DNA from: Solirubrobacterales bacterium
GTDB lineage: Bacteria; Actinomycetota; Thermoleophilia; Solirubrobacterales; 70-9
Assembly: GCA_025936755.1 (NCBI GenBank)
Contig: JAICSS010000016.1
Coordinates: 1 to 59,556 of the forward strand
Reading direction: 5' to 3'
DNA length: 59,556 nt
The notes beneath the pieces are model-generated. The model was not told the DNA's origin. It did no database searches and saw only the letters and a list, made by a program, of their open reading frames with translations. Shown piece by piece: positions 42,213-52,210 of this stretch. Position 1 is the first letter of the stretch; each line of letters starts with the position of its first letter. Position numbers and translations under genes: made by a program.

Positions 42213-43817
42213 ATGGGTTCCGGACCGCAATCTGAGACCAAATCCGACGCCAACCGCGTCCACATCTTCGACACCACGCTGCGAGACGGCGAGCAGTCGC
42301 CCGGGATCTCGCTGAACACCGCCGAGAAGGTCGAGATCGCCCAGCAGCTCGCCCGCCTGGGCGTCGACGTGATCGAGGCCGGCTTCCCGATCACCTCGCC
42401 CGGCGACTTCGAGGCGGTCGAGAAGATCTCCCGGGTGGTCGAGGGCCCGGTGATCTGCGGCCTGGCCCGCACCCACAAGGCCGACATCGACGCCGCCTGG
42501 GGGGCGATCAGGGAGGCGGGGCGCCCGCGCATCCACACCTTCATCTCCACCTCGGACATCCACATCGAGCACCAGCTGCAGACCGACCGCGAGGACGTCA
42601 AGGGCCAGGCGCGGGCGGCGGTGGCGCTGGCGAAGAGCTACTGCGAGGACGTCGAGTTCTCGCCGATGGACGCGACCCGCGCCGAGATCGAGTTCACCGC
42701 CGAGGTCTGCGCGATCGCGGTCGAGGAGGGCGCGACCGTCGTCAACATCCCCGACACCGTCGGTTACACGACGCCGGAGGAGTACGCCGACTACTTCCGC
42801 CGCCTGTACGAGCTGGCGCCGGCGCTGCGGGAGGTCGAGCTGTCGGTCCACTGCCACGACGACCTGGGGATGGCGGTCGCCAACTCCTACGCCGGGGTGC
42901 TGGCGGGGGCGCGGCAGGTCGAGTGCGCCGTCAACGGGATCGGCGAGCGGGCCGGCAACTGCTCGCTGGAGGAGATCGCGATGCTGGTCGCCGTCCGCGA
43001 GGACGTCCACGGCCTCCACACCGGGATCATCACCCGGGAGATCGCCCGCACCAGCCGCATGGTCAGCCGTCTCACCGGCTACCCGGTGCAGCCGAACAAG
43101 GCCGTCGTCGGCCGCAACGCCTTCGCCCACGAGTCCGGGATCCACCAGGACGGCGTGCTGAAGGAGCGCAGCACCTACGAGATCATGGACGCGACCGAAG
43201 TCGGCCTGGAGTCGAACTCGATCGTCCTCGGCAAGCACTCCGGTCGCCACGCCCTGCGCGACGCGCTGGAGCAGCTGGGCTTCAAGGTCGAGGGACAGGC
43301 GCTGAACAACGCCTTCAAAGCCTTCAAGGAGGTCGCCGACCGCAAGAAGCAGGTGACCGCGCTGGATTTGGAGGCGATCGTCTCCGACGAGATGCGCGAG
43401 CGCTCCGACGCCCACGAGCTGGCCTGGTTCGAGGTCGAGGCCGGGACCCGCAAGCCGCCGCTGGCGAAGGTGGCGGTGACCAAGCCCACCGGCGAGGAGT
43501 CGGTCGGGGAAGCCAGCGGCGACGGCCCCGTCGACGCGATCTTCCACGCTATCCAGGACGCGGCCGGAACCGAGTGCGAGCTGGTCGAGTACAAGGTCGA
43601 GGCGGTGACCGGGGGAGAGGACGCCCTCGGCGAAGTGACCGTCCAGCTGCGCGCCGCCGGTCGGCTGGCGACCGGCCAAGGTGTCGCTACGGACATCCTC
43701 GAGGCATCGGCCCGCGCCTACGTCCGCGCCCTGTCGAACGCCCTGGAAGGCGCGGCGACCCGCGAGGCGGAGGCGGCGACGGCCGAGGCCGTGGTCGAGC
43801 GAACGCCTGGGCCGTAG
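42213..43817 (+). CDS. leuA: 2-Isopropylmalate synthase
   Basis: A 534-residue enzyme condensing acetyl-CoA with 2-oxoisovalerate, the committed step to leucine. The TIM-barrel N-terminus is IFDTTLRDGEQSPGISL (about 18-34), HCHDDLGMAVANSYAG supplies the metal-binding His residues (about 211-226), GIGERAGNCSLEE follows, and the C-terminal LeuA dimer/regulatory domain starts near residue 390. It belongs to the shorter E. coli-like group. The ATG follows AAGGAGAGG, part of which is paired in the attenuator. Leucine feedback at the protein level is expected through the C-terminal domain. Confidence 0.96.
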   Translation: MGSGPQSETKSDANRVHIFDTTLRDGEQSPGISLNTAEKVEIAQQLARLGVDVIEAGFPITSPGDFEAVEKISRVVEGPVICGLARTHKADIDAAWGAIREAGRPRIHTFISTSDIHIEHQLQTDREDVKGQARAAVALAKSYCEDVEFSPMDATRAEIEFTAEVCAIAVEEGATVVNIPDTVGYTTPEEYADYFRRLYELAPALREVELSVHCHDDLGMAVANSYAGVLAGARQVECAVNGIGERAGNCSLEEIAMLVAVREDVHGLHTGIITREIARTSRMVSRLTGYPVQPNKAVVGRNAFAHESGIHQDGVLKERSTYEIMDATEVGLESNSIVLGKHSGRHALRDALEQLGFKVEGQALNNAFKAFKEVADRKKQVTALDLEAIVSDEMRERSDAHELAWFEVEAGTRKPPLAKVAVTKPTGEESVGEASGDGPVDAIFHAIQDAAGTECELVEYKVEAVTGGEDALGEVTVQLRAAGRLATGQGVATDILEASARAYVRALSNALEGAATREAEAATAEAVVERTPGP

Positions 43818-43829
43818 ACCCGTCACGCC

Positions 43830-43848
43830 CAGGCGCGCCTTTCGCCTG
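43830..43848 (+). terminator. Hairpin after leuA
   Basis: Perfect 6-bp arms CAGGCG (43830-43835) and CGCCTG (43843-43848) with a 7-nt loop, 12 nt after the leuA stop. No T-run follows. Confidence 0.4.
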
Positions 43849-43911
43849 AGAGCCGGCACGAACCGCGCACCACAGGCGCGATGTTCCCCGTCAGCCTCGG
43901 TGTATGCCCGC

Positions 43912-43956
43912 CGAGTCCGCAAGAACTGACGCATACCGTCAGGTTTCGCGGACTCG
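43912..43956. repeat. 45-bp palindromic repeat, copy 2
   Basis: Outer arms CGAGTCCG (43912-43919) and CGGACTCG (43949-43956), inner arms CTGACG (43926-43931) and CGTCAG (43937-43942). It matches 39 of 45 positions of the copy inside menC (33532-33576). It ends 4 bp before the GTG start of the AbiEi/DUF559-like gene and may carry its promoter or translation signals. Confidence 0.85.
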
Positions 43957-43960
43957 CGAT

Positions 43961-44896
43961 GTGGAGGCTGCCATCGGCCGACTGGCTGACCGGCAGCACG
44001 GGGTGGTTGGTCGGGCACAGTTGAAGGAGCTGGACCTGGGGGAGGCGGCGATTCGGCATCGGCGGCGTCTCGGCCGGCTGCGACGGCTGAACCCGGGAGC
44101 CTTTGCCGTGGGTCATCGCGCTGTCTCCCGGCAGGGACATTGGATGGCGGCGGTGCTCGCTTCGGGTCCGGAGGCGGTCTTGAGCCACTGGTCGGCTGCG
44201 GCCCTCTGGATGATCCGGCCGAACTCGCGGTCGCTCGTCGAGGTCACGACGGCACACAGGAGCCGATCCTGGAAGGGGATCGAGCGGCATGTGTCTCAGG
44301 TGCCGGCCGACGAGCGGGCGGTGGCGGAGGGGATCCCGGTGACGAGCGTTCCGCGGACGACCTTCGATCTGGCGGCGACTGAGGATGTGGACACGGTGGT
44401 CGCGATGCTGCGGGAGGCGGAATACCTGAACCTCTGGGATCGCTTGTCGCTCTGGGACCTAGTGGAGCGGTATCCGGGGAAACGGGGATCCCGGAAGGTT
44501 CGGGAAGCGCTGGAGCGGTTGAAGGAGGAACCCGCGGGGCGCAAGCGATCGCCACTGGAGGAGCGCTTCAACCCGTTCCTCCGCCGGCACCGCCTGTCCC
44601 TACCCCGCTACAACGACTGGATCTCTGTCGGCAACGACAGGCGCTACCAGGTCGACTGCCACTGGCCCGGCACCAACCAGATCGTCGAGCTGGATGGCTG
44701 GCAAGCCCACAAGGGCCGCGTCGCCTTCCGCGAAGACAAGGCCCGCGACCGCCGCCTCACCGCCGCCGGCTACACCGTCACCCACCTCACCTGGAACCAG
44801 CTCGACGACGAACCCGGGGCCATCGCCGCCGACCTCCGAGCCCTCCTGATGAACAACCAGAACCGCCTGAGCCGGGCCGCTGCAACCTCCACCTGA
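43961..44896 (+). CDS. AbiEi-like / DUF559 (restriction-endonuclease fold) protein
   Basis: 311 residues from GTG 43961. The N-terminal ~60 residues (VEAAIGRLADRQHGVVGRAQ, then IRHRRRLGRLRRLNPGAFA) look like the winged-helix domain of AbiEi-type antitoxins. The C-terminal ~110 residues resemble DUF559/Vsr-like nucleases: YQVDCHWP, IVELDGWQAHKGR and the final TVTHLTWNQLDDEPGAIAAD, with Asp, Glu and Asp-x-Trp in plausible metal-site positions. No partner toxin is adjacent, so this is probably an orphan of the family common in actinobacteria. An ATG at 43904 would translate the palindromic repeat and is less likely. Confidence 0.75.
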   Translation: MEAAIGRLADRQHGVVGRAQLKELDLGEAAIRHRRRLGRLRRLNPGAFAVGHRAVSRQGHWMAAVLASGPEAVLSHWSAAALWMIRPNSRSLVEVTTAHRSRSWKGIERHVSQVPADERAVAEGIPVTSVPRTTFDLAATEDVDTVVAMLREAEYLNLWDRLSLWDLVERYPGKRGSRKVREALERLKEEPAGRKRSPLEERFNPFLRRHRLSLPRYNDWISVGNDRRYQVDCHWPGTNQIVELDGWQAHKGRVAFREDKARDRRLTAAGYTVTHLTWNQLDDEPGAIAADLRALLMNNQNRLSRAAATST

Positions 44897-44922
44897 TCAA
44901 GTAGAGGTTGCAGCGGCCCGGC
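44871..44922 (+). terminator. Very strong hairpin overlapping the end of the DUF559 gene
   Basis: Arms 44871-44889 and 44904-44922 are perfect 19-bp reverse complements with a 14-nt loop that contains the TGA stop codon of the preceding gene. No T-run follows, but the stem is strong enough to stop transcription or block 3' degradation. Confidence 0.65.
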
Positions 44923-44980
44923 CCGGAGCGCCCTAAAGAAGAGCGCGAGCCTGCGAAAGCCTAAATACAAGCGTCCGTGA

Positions 44981-44986
44981 TAACGT
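44981..44986 (+). promoter_or_regulatory. -10 box TAACGT, leaderless spacing
   Basis: TAACGT ends 7 nt before the ATG at 44994 of the XRE-cupin regulator and probably drives that gene with leuC and leuD. Confidence 0.5.
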
Positions 44987-44993
44987 ACAACCA

Positions 44994-45620
44994 ATGGCCC
45001 CCACTATGACCAAGGCTTCCGTCCCTGCCGACTCTCCCCGCGCCTCGGCCAAAGACCCCGCAGCCTCCGTCGGCCCCCGCGTCCGCGCGCTCCGCGATGC
45101 CATGGGCCTTTCCCTCCGCGACCTCGCCCTGCGGTCCGGCGTCAGCGCGCCGATGCTCTCGCAGGTCGAGCGCGGGGAGACCAGTCCGACCCTCGCCGTC
45201 GCCGGCAAGATCGCCGCCGGCCTGGAGCTGACGCTGTCGCAGCTGCTGCGCCTCGACGAGGGCCAGCACGTGGCGATCAGCCGCGCCGCCGGCCGCCGCC
45301 GCAGCGAGCGGGGCGGCCACCGCTTCGAGGAGCTGACGCCGCCGCTGCCGGGGCAGCGCGCCGACGTCTCCCTGCACGTGCTCGAGCCCGGCGCCACCAC
45401 CGGCGGCGCCGCGGACCCGCCGATGCACGAGCCGGGCAGCCGCGAGACCACGGTCGTCCTCGCCGGCACCCTGGCGCTGGTCCTCGACGGCAGCCGCCAC
45501 GAGCTTCAAGAGGGGGACAGCGTCACCTTCGACGCCGATCTTCCGCATCATTTCGAGAACGAAGGCCGGGAGGCGACCCGCTTCCTGGCCGTGATCGCCG
45601 CCGGCCTCAGGAGGTCATAA
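44994..45620 (+). CDS. XRE-family regulator with C-terminal cupin domain
   Basis: 208 residues. An N-terminal helix-turn-helix of the XRE type spans about 27-85 ([20 protein letters not shown], then [20 protein letters not shown]), and a cupin barrel spans about 120-205 ([20 protein letters not shown], then [15 protein letters not shown]). Such proteins sense a small molecule in the cupin. The leuC ribosome site AGGAGGT lies inside its last codons and the gap to leuC is 4 bp, so it is in the leuCD operon. That placement suggests control of leucine synthesis, but this is context only. It may also autoregulate. Confidence 0.85.
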   Translation: MAPTMTKASVPADSPRASAKDPAASVGPRVRALRDAMGLSLRDLALRSGVSAPMLSQVERGETSPTLAVAGKIAAGLELTLSQLLRLDEGQHVAISRAAGRRRSERGGHRFEELTPPLPGQRADVSLHVLEPGATTGGAADPPMHEPGSRETTVVLAGTLALVLDGSRHELQEGDSVTFDADLPHHFENEGREATRFLAVIAAGLRRS

Positions 45621-45624
45621 GCCA

Positions 45625-47010
45625 ATGCCGAAAACGATGTTCGACAAGATCTGGGAGCAGCACGAGGTCTCGCCGGGGCTGATCTACATCGATCTGCACC
45701 TGGTCCACGAGGTCACCTCGCCGCAGGCCTTCGACGGCCTGCGGCTGGCCGGCCGCAGGGTCCGCCGCCCGGACAAGACCCTCGCCACCGCCGACCACAA
45801 CACCCCCACCGACGGGACCATGGCGGCGCGGCTGATCGCCGACCAGCTCTCGCGCGTCCAGGTCGAAACCCTGGAGCGCAACTGCGAGGAGTTCGGGATC
45901 CCGGTCTATTCGCTCGGCTCCGACCGCCAGGGCATCGTCCACGTGATCGGCCCCGAGCTCGGCGTCACCCAGCCGGGGATGACGATCGTCTGCGGCGACA
46001 GCCACACCTCCACCCACGGCGCCTTCGGGGCGCTGGCCTTCGGCATCGGGACCTCTGAGGTCGAGCACGTGCTGGCGACCCAGTGCCTGGTCCAGAAACG
46101 GCCGAAGACGATGCGGATCTCCTACGCCGGCGAGCTGCGCCACGGGGTCACCCCGAAGGACCTGATCCTGGCGACGATCGGCCGCCTCGGCACCGGCGGC
46201 ATGACCGGCTACGCGGTCGAGTACGCGGGCCCGGCGATCGAGGCCCTCTCGATGCCGGGCCGGATGACGATCTGCAACATGACGATCGAGGGCGGCGGCC
46301 GCGCCGGGATGATCGCCCCCGACGAGACCACCTTCGAGTGGGTCAAGGGGCGCCCGGCCGCGCCGGGCGAGTTCGAGGCGGCGATGGCCCGCTGGCGCGA
46401 GCTGCCCACCGACCCCGGCGCCAGCTTCGACACCGAGGTAGAGGTCGACGCCGCGGGGATCTCGCCGATGGTCACCTGGGGCACCAACCCAGGCCAGGTC
46501 GTCGAGGTCACCGACAGCGTCCCCGACCCGGCGCAGCTCGACTCGCCCGCCGATCGCGAAGCGGCCGAGCGCGCCCTCGCCTACATGGGCCTGGAGGCCG
46601 GCACCCCGATGACCGAGATCGCGCCCGAACGCGTCTTCATCGGCTCCTGCACCAACAGCCGCATCGAGGACCTGCGCGAGGCCGCCGCGATCGTCGACGG
46701 CCGCAAGGTCGCCGGCGGCGTCAGCGCGATGGTCGTCCCCGGCTCCCAGCAGGTGAAGAAGGCGGCCGAGGAAGAGGGCCTCGACGAGGTCTTCAAGAGC
46801 GCCGGCTTCGACTGGCGCGTGGCGGGCTGCTCGATGTGCCTGGGGATGAACCCCGACACCCTGGACGAAGGCGAGCGCTGCGCCTCGACCTCGAACCGCA
46901 ACTTCGAGGGGCGCCAGGGCAAGGGCGGCCGCACCCACCTCGTCAGCCCGAAGATGGCCGCCGCGGCCGCTATCGAGGGCCACTTCGTCGACATCAGGGA
47001 TTGGAGCTAG
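45625..47010 (+). CDS. leuC: 3-Isopropylmalate dehydratase large subunit
   Basis: A 461-residue aconitase-family subunit isomerising 2- to 3-isopropylmalate. The Fe-S cluster cysteines lie in [12 protein letters not shown] (about 343-354) and [11 protein letters not shown] (about 404-414). The N-terminal active-site sequence [20 protein letters not shown] (about 125-144) and ATADHNTPT (about 54-62) are typical. The ATG follows AGGAGGT by 9 nt, a strong ribosome site placed inside the regulator gene. leuD follows 3 bp after the stop. Confidence 0.96.
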   Translation: MPKTMFDKIWEQHEVSPGLIYIDLHLVHEVTSPQAFDGLRLAGRRVRRPDKTLATADHNTPTDGTMAARLIADQLSRVQVETLERNCEEFGIPVYSLGSDRQGIVHVIGPELGVTQPGMTIVCGDSHTSTHGAFGALAFGIGTSEVEHVLATQCLVQKRPKTMRISYAGELRHGVTPKDLILATIGRLGTGGMTGYAVEYAGPAIEALSMPGRMTICNMTIEGGGRAGMIAPDETTFEWVKGRPAAPGEFEAAMARWRELPTDPGASFDTEVEVDAAGISPMVTWGTNPGQVVEVTDSVPDPAQLDSPADREAAERALAYMGLEAGTPMTEIAPERVFIGSCTNSRIEDLREAAAIVDGRKVAGGVSAMVVPGSQQVKKAAEEEGLDEVFKSAGFDWRVAGCSMCLGMNPDTLDEGERCASTSNRNFEGRQGKGGRTHLVSPKMAAAAAIEGHFVDIRDWS

Positions 47011-47013
47011 AGC

Positions 47014-47577
47014 ATGAGGCCCGTAGACAAGATCGAAGGCAAGGTGTCGGTGCTGGACCGCAGCGACGTCGACACCGACCAGATCATCCCCAAGCAGTTC
47101 CTCAAGCGGGTCGAGCGGACCGGCTTCGGCGAGTTCCTCTTCTACGACTGGATCCGCGACGGCGAGATCGAGCTGGAGCCGAACCCGATCCTCGTCACCG
47201 GGGCCAATTTCGGCTGCGGCTCCTCCCGCGAGCACGCCCCCTGGGCGCTCGAGGACTTCGGCTTCCAGGCGATCCTGGCGCCCTCCTTCGCCGACATCTT
47301 CTACTCGAACTGCACCAAGATCGGGCTGCTGCCGGCGATCCTCGACGAGGCGCACTGCCGTGCCGTCGCCGAGGCCGGCGAGGCCCGGATCGACCTCGAC
47401 GACGAGACCGTCAACTGCGCCGCCGGCGTCTTCCAGTTCCAGATCGAGCACGACGTCAAGCACCGCCTCCTGAACGGGCTCGACGACATCGGCATCACGC
47501 TCGAAAACGCAGGCGCGATCGACGAGTTCGAGGCCGAGCCGGCCGCCTCCTTCGGTCCCGCCACCACCAGCCTGTAG
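47014..47577 (+). CDS. leuD: 3-Isopropylmalate dehydratase small subunit
   Basis: A 187-residue swivel-domain subunit paired with LeuC. Recognised by DVDTDQIIPKQFLKRVERTG (about 15-34), the substrate loop NFGCGSSREHAPWAL (about 68-82) and APSFADIFYSNCTKIGLLP (about 90-108). The ATG is 3 bp after the leuC stop, and a methyltransferase gene begins 2 bp after its own stop, so all are in one operon. Confidence 0.95.
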   Translation: MRPVDKIEGKVSVLDRSDVDTDQIIPKQFLKRVERTGFGEFLFYDWIRDGEIELEPNPILVTGANFGCGSSREHAPWALEDFGFQAILAPSFADIFYSNCTKIGLLPAILDEAHCRAVAEAGEARIDLDDETVNCAAGVFQFQIEHDVKHRLLNGLDDIGITLENAGAIDEFEAEPAASFGPATTSL

Positions 47578-47579
47578 CG

Positions 47580-48347
47580 ATGGCCGGGGGACCAGCGGAG
47601 TGGGATGCGGAGGCCTACCACCGCCTCGCCAGACCGCAGGAAGAATGGGCGCGGGAGGTGCTGAGGCGCCTGCCGCTGCGGGGCGAGGAGACGGTGCTCG
47701 ACGCCGGCTGCGGGTCAGGCGGCGTCACCCGGCTCCTGCTCGAGCGCCTGCCGCGGGGGCGGGTGATCGGGGTCGACGGCTCGCAGGCGATGATCGACGA
47801 GGCCCGCTCCAACCTCGAGCAGTGGGCCGGCCGCGTCGAGCTGCGCGCGGGCGACCTCCTCGAGCTGCAGCTCGAGCAACCGGTCGACGCCGTCTTCTCC
47901 AACGCCACCTTCCACTGGATCCCGGACCACGAGACGCTGTTCGGGCGCCTGCGCGGGGCGATGAAGCCAGGCGCCCCGCTCGTCGCCCAGTGCGGGGGCG
48001 AGGGAAACGTCGCCGAATTCGCCGGGGCGATCGAGGCGGCGTCGGCGCTGCCGGAGTTCGCGGCCGCTTTCGAGGGCTGGCCGGCGCCGTACAACTTCGC
48101 CGGCCCCGCTCTCACCGAAGAGCGGCTGCGGGCGGCCGGCTTCGACGGGATCCGCTGCTGGCTGGAGGAGAAGCTGGTCGAACCGAAGGAGCCGCGCGAG
48201 TTCGGGGCTGCGGCGGGGCTGGCGCCGCATCTCGAACGGCTGCCGGAGGAGCGGCGCGACGCTTTCGTCGACGCGGTGATGGAGCGCCTCGACAAGCCGA
48301 TCGCCTACCGCTACGTGCGGCTCAACATCGACGCCACCGCCGCTTGA
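47580..48347 (+). CDS. Trans-aconitate methyltransferase-like enzyme in the leuCD operon
   Basis: A 255-residue class I methyltransferase. The N-terminus EWDAEAYHRLARPQEEWA (about 7-24), motif I VLDAGCGSGGVTRLLLERLP (about 39-58), loop VIGVDGSQAMIDEAR and VFSNATFHWIPDHETLFG (about 101-118) match the Tam family, which methylates trans-aconitate and related tricarboxylates. Its ATG is 2 bp after the leuD stop. Because LeuCD acts on isopropylmalate and yeast Tmt1 methylates 3-isopropylmalate as well as trans-aconitate, a role on a leucine-pathway intermediate or by-product is plausible. That substrate link is inference. Confidence 0.82.
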   Translation: MAGGPAEWDAEAYHRLARPQEEWAREVLRRLPLRGEETVLDAGCGSGGVTRLLLERLPRGRVIGVDGSQAMIDEARSNLEQWAGRVELRAGDLLELQLEQPVDAVFSNATFHWIPDHETLFGRLRGAMKPGAPLVAQCGGEGNVAEFAGAIEAASALPEFAAAFEGWPAPYNFAGPALTEERLRAAGFDGIRCWLEEKLVEPKEPREFGAAAGLAPHLERLPEERRDAFVDAVMERLDKPIAYRYVRLNIDATAA

Positions 48348-48348
48348 C

Positions 48349-48385
48349 CTGTTCCTCATTGGTGCCTGACAACGGAAAGGAACAG
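48349..48385. repeat. Inverted repeat between methyltransferase and leuB
   Basis: Perfect 8-bp arms CTGTTCCT (48349-48356) and AGGAACAG (48378-48385) with a 21-nt spacer, starting 2 bp after the methyltransferase stop and ending 17 bp before the leuB -10 box. It could be an operator or a termination stem. Confidence 0.45.
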
Positions 48386-48402
48386 ACGAGGGACGAGGTG
48401 CG

Positions 48403-48408
48403 TAGAGT
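48403..48408 (+). promoter_or_regulatory. -10 box TAGAGT before leuB
   Basis: TAGAGT ends 9 nt before the leuB ATG at 48418. Confidence 0.42.
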
Positions 48409-48417
48409 GCGGCGCCG

Positions 48418-49530
48418 ATGAACGGCGCCCCGCGCATAGTCGTCCTGCCCGGCGACGGGATCGGCCCCGAGATCGTCGCCGCCGCGCGCCGCGTCCTCGA
48501 CGCCCTCGGCGAGTTCTCCTACGACGAGCGCCTGATGGGCGGCTGCTCGATCGACGAGCACGGCACCGCCCTCACCGAGGAGGTCCTCGACGCCTGCCGC
48601 GGCGCCGACGCGGTCCTGCTCGGCGCCGTCGGCGGCCCCGAGTGGGACACCACCGACCCGAGCGCGCCGCGCCCCGAGCAGGGCCTGCTCGGCCTGCGCA
48701 AGGGGATGGGCCTCTACGCCAACCTCCGCCCGGTCCGGCCCAGCCCGGCCCTCGTCGGCGCCAGCCCCCTGCGCGAAGAGCGGATCGCCGGCACCGACCT
48801 GCTCGTCGTCCGCGAGCTCACCGGCGGCATCTACTTCGGCGACTCCGGCCGCGAGGGCGACGTCGCCCACGACACCTGCGAGTACTCCGTGCCGGAGATC
48901 GACCGGATCGCCCGCACCGCCTTCGACGCCGCCCGCCGCCGCGCCGGGAGCTCCGGTCGCAAGCCGAAGGTCACCTCGGTCGACAAGGCCAACGTGCTGG
49001 AGACCTCGCGCCTCTGGCGCGAGGTGGTCGGCCGCGTCGCCGCCGACTTCGGAGACGTCGAGCTCGAACACCTCCTGGTCGACAACGCGGCGATGCAGCT
49101 CGTCTCCCGGCCGGCCGACTTCGACGTCGTCCTCGCCGAGAACCTCTTCGGCGACATCCTCAGCGACGAGGCGGCGATGCTGACCGGCTCCCTGGGGATG
49201 CTGCCCAGCGCCAGCCTCGGCGCCGAGGGCGTCCCCGGCCTCTTCGAGCCGGTCCACGGCTCCGCCCCCGACATCGCCGGCCAGGGCGTCGCCAACCCGC
49301 TCGCGACCTTCCTCTCGGCGGCGATGATGCTGCGCCACGGCCTCGGCCGGGGCGAGGACGCCGCCCGCATCGAGGCCGCCGTCGACGCCGTGCTGGAGCG
49401 CGGCCTCCGCACCCCCGACCTCACCTCGGGGACGGTTGCCGAGCCGCCGACCGCCGAGAACCCGACGCCCCAGCGCGAGGCCGGGACCGAGGAGATGACC
49501 GCGGCGGTGCTCGAGCAGCTCGGCGCATAG
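48418..49530 (+). CDS. leuB: 3-Isopropylmalate dehydrogenase
   Basis: A 370-residue NAD-dependent oxidative decarboxylase giving the leucine 2-oxoacid precursor. [20 protein letters not shown] (about 7-26), [11 protein letters not shown] (about 67-77), [17 protein letters not shown] (about 89-105), [13 protein letters not shown] (about 187-199) and [20 protein letters not shown] (Mg-binding Asp residues, about 242-261) are all recognised. [18 protein letters not shown] is the C-terminal signature. It is downstream of leuCD and the methyltransferase but has its own promoter-like box and an inverted repeat ahead of it. Confidence 0.96.
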   Translation: MNGAPRIVVLPGDGIGPEIVAAARRVLDALGEFSYDERLMGGCSIDEHGTALTEEVLDACRGADAVLLGAVGGPEWDTTDPSAPRPEQGLLGLRKGMGLYANLRPVRPSPALVGASPLREERIAGTDLLVVRELTGGIYFGDSGREGDVAHDTCEYSVPEIDRIARTAFDAARRRAGSSGRKPKVTSVDKANVLETSRLWREVVGRVAADFGDVELEHLLVDNAAMQLVSRPADFDVVLAENLFGDILSDEAAMLTGSLGMLPSASLGAEGVPGLFEPVHGSAPDIAGQGVANPLATFLSAAMMLRHGLGRGEDAARIEAAVDAVLERGLRTPDLTSGTVAEPPTAENPTPQREAGTEEMTAAVLEQLGA

Positions 49531-49578
49531 CCGCCGGCTTCGCCGCCGCACCGTAGAAGCGCAACCGCCCATCGGGCA

Positions 49579-49584
49579 TAATCT
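49579..49584 (+). promoter_or_regulatory. -10 box TAATCT, leaderless spacing
   Basis: TAATCT (within the broader GCATAATCT) ends 6 nt before the ilvE ATG at 49591. Confidence 0.5.
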
Positions 49585-49590
49585 CCCGTC

Positions 49591-50577
49591 ATGGATCCGG
49601 TCGAGCTGATCTGGCGGAACGGCGAGTTCCTTCCCTGGGAGGAGGCGCAGACCCACGTGCTCAGTCACGGGCTGCACTACGGGACCGGCGTCTTCGAGGG
49701 GATCCGCTGCTACGAGACCTCCCGCGGGCCGGCGATCTTCCGCCACCACGACCACCTCGACCGGCTGGAGAAGTCGGCCGAGCTCTACTACCTGGAGCTG
49801 CCCTACTCGGCCGAGGAGATCCGGGGGGCCACGCACGAGCTGCTGCGGCGCAACGGCCTCAGCAGCGCCTACATCCGGCCCCTCGCATACCGCGGCTACG
49901 GCTCCCTCGGCCTCTACGCCAAGGACGCCCCGGTCGACGTGATCGTCGCCGCCTTCCCCTGGGGCGCCTACCTCGGCGAGGAGAGCAAGAACGGCGGCAT
50001 CCGCGCCAAGGTCTCGAGCTGGCGCCGGATCAGCCCCGGCGGCTCGATCCCGCACGCCAAGGCCTCGGGCTCCTACCTCAACTCGATCCTCGCCAAGACC
50101 GAGTCGACCAACGCCGGCTACGACGAGGCGATCCTGCTCGACGAACGCGGCTTCGTCTGCGAGGGCTCGGGCGAGAACATCTTCCTCGTCCGCGACGGGC
50201 AGATCGTCACCCCGCCGCAGGTCGCCTCGATCCTCGACGGGATCAACCGCAAGTCGGTGATCCAGATCGCCCGCGACCTCGGCTACGCCGTGGTCGAGCG
50301 CGACGTCGCCCGCGCCGAGCTCTACCTCGCCGAGGAGGTCTTCCTCACCGGCACCGCGGCCGAGCTGGTGCCGGTGCGCGAGATCGACGACCACCCGCTC
50401 GGCCAGCCGGGCGAGATCACCCGCCACGTGCAGGCGAAGTTCGAGGACGCGCTGACGGGCAGGGCCGAGGAGTACCTGGAGTGGCTCGACTTCGTCGAGG
50501 CTCCAGAGGCCGCCGCACCCGACTCCAGCGAGGCTTCGGACTCGGAGTCGATCGGGCGAATTACCCCCGCCGCATAA
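49591..50577 (+). CDS. ilvE: Branched-chain amino acid aminotransferase
   Basis: A 328-residue fold-type IV PLP enzyme making the last transamination to Leu, Ile and Val. The N-terminus IWRNGEFLPWEEAQTHVLSH (about 7-26), GLHYGTGVFEGIRCYET (about 27-43), the PLP lysine in IPHAKASGSYLNS (about 152-164) and the Glu of ERGFVCEGSGENIFL (about 186-200) are typical. About 25 extra residues rich in Glu, Ala and Ser follow the usual C-terminus. cimA starts 79 bp downstream. Confidence 0.94.
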   Translation: MDPVELIWRNGEFLPWEEAQTHVLSHGLHYGTGVFEGIRCYETSRGPAIFRHHDHLDRLEKSAELYYLELPYSAEEIRGATHELLRRNGLSSAYIRPLAYRGYGSLGLYAKDAPVDVIVAAFPWGAYLGEESKNGGIRAKVSSWRRISPGGSIPHAKASGSYLNSILAKTESTNAGYDEAILLDERGFVCEGSGENIFLVRDGQIVTPPQVASILDGINRKSVIQIARDLGYAVVERDVARAELYLAEEVFLTGTAAELVPVREIDDHPLGQPGEITRHVQAKFEDALTGRAEEYLEWLDFVEAPEAAAPDSSEASDSESIGRITPAA

Positions 50578-50656
50578 GCGGCCGGCGCGGCACGCCCGCG
50601 CACGCCGGACCGGCACGGTCCACCCGATCTTCTCCGACTCGAAAGGCAGCAATCAG

Positions 50657-52206
<1,550 letters not shown>

Positions 52207-52210
<4 letters not shown>

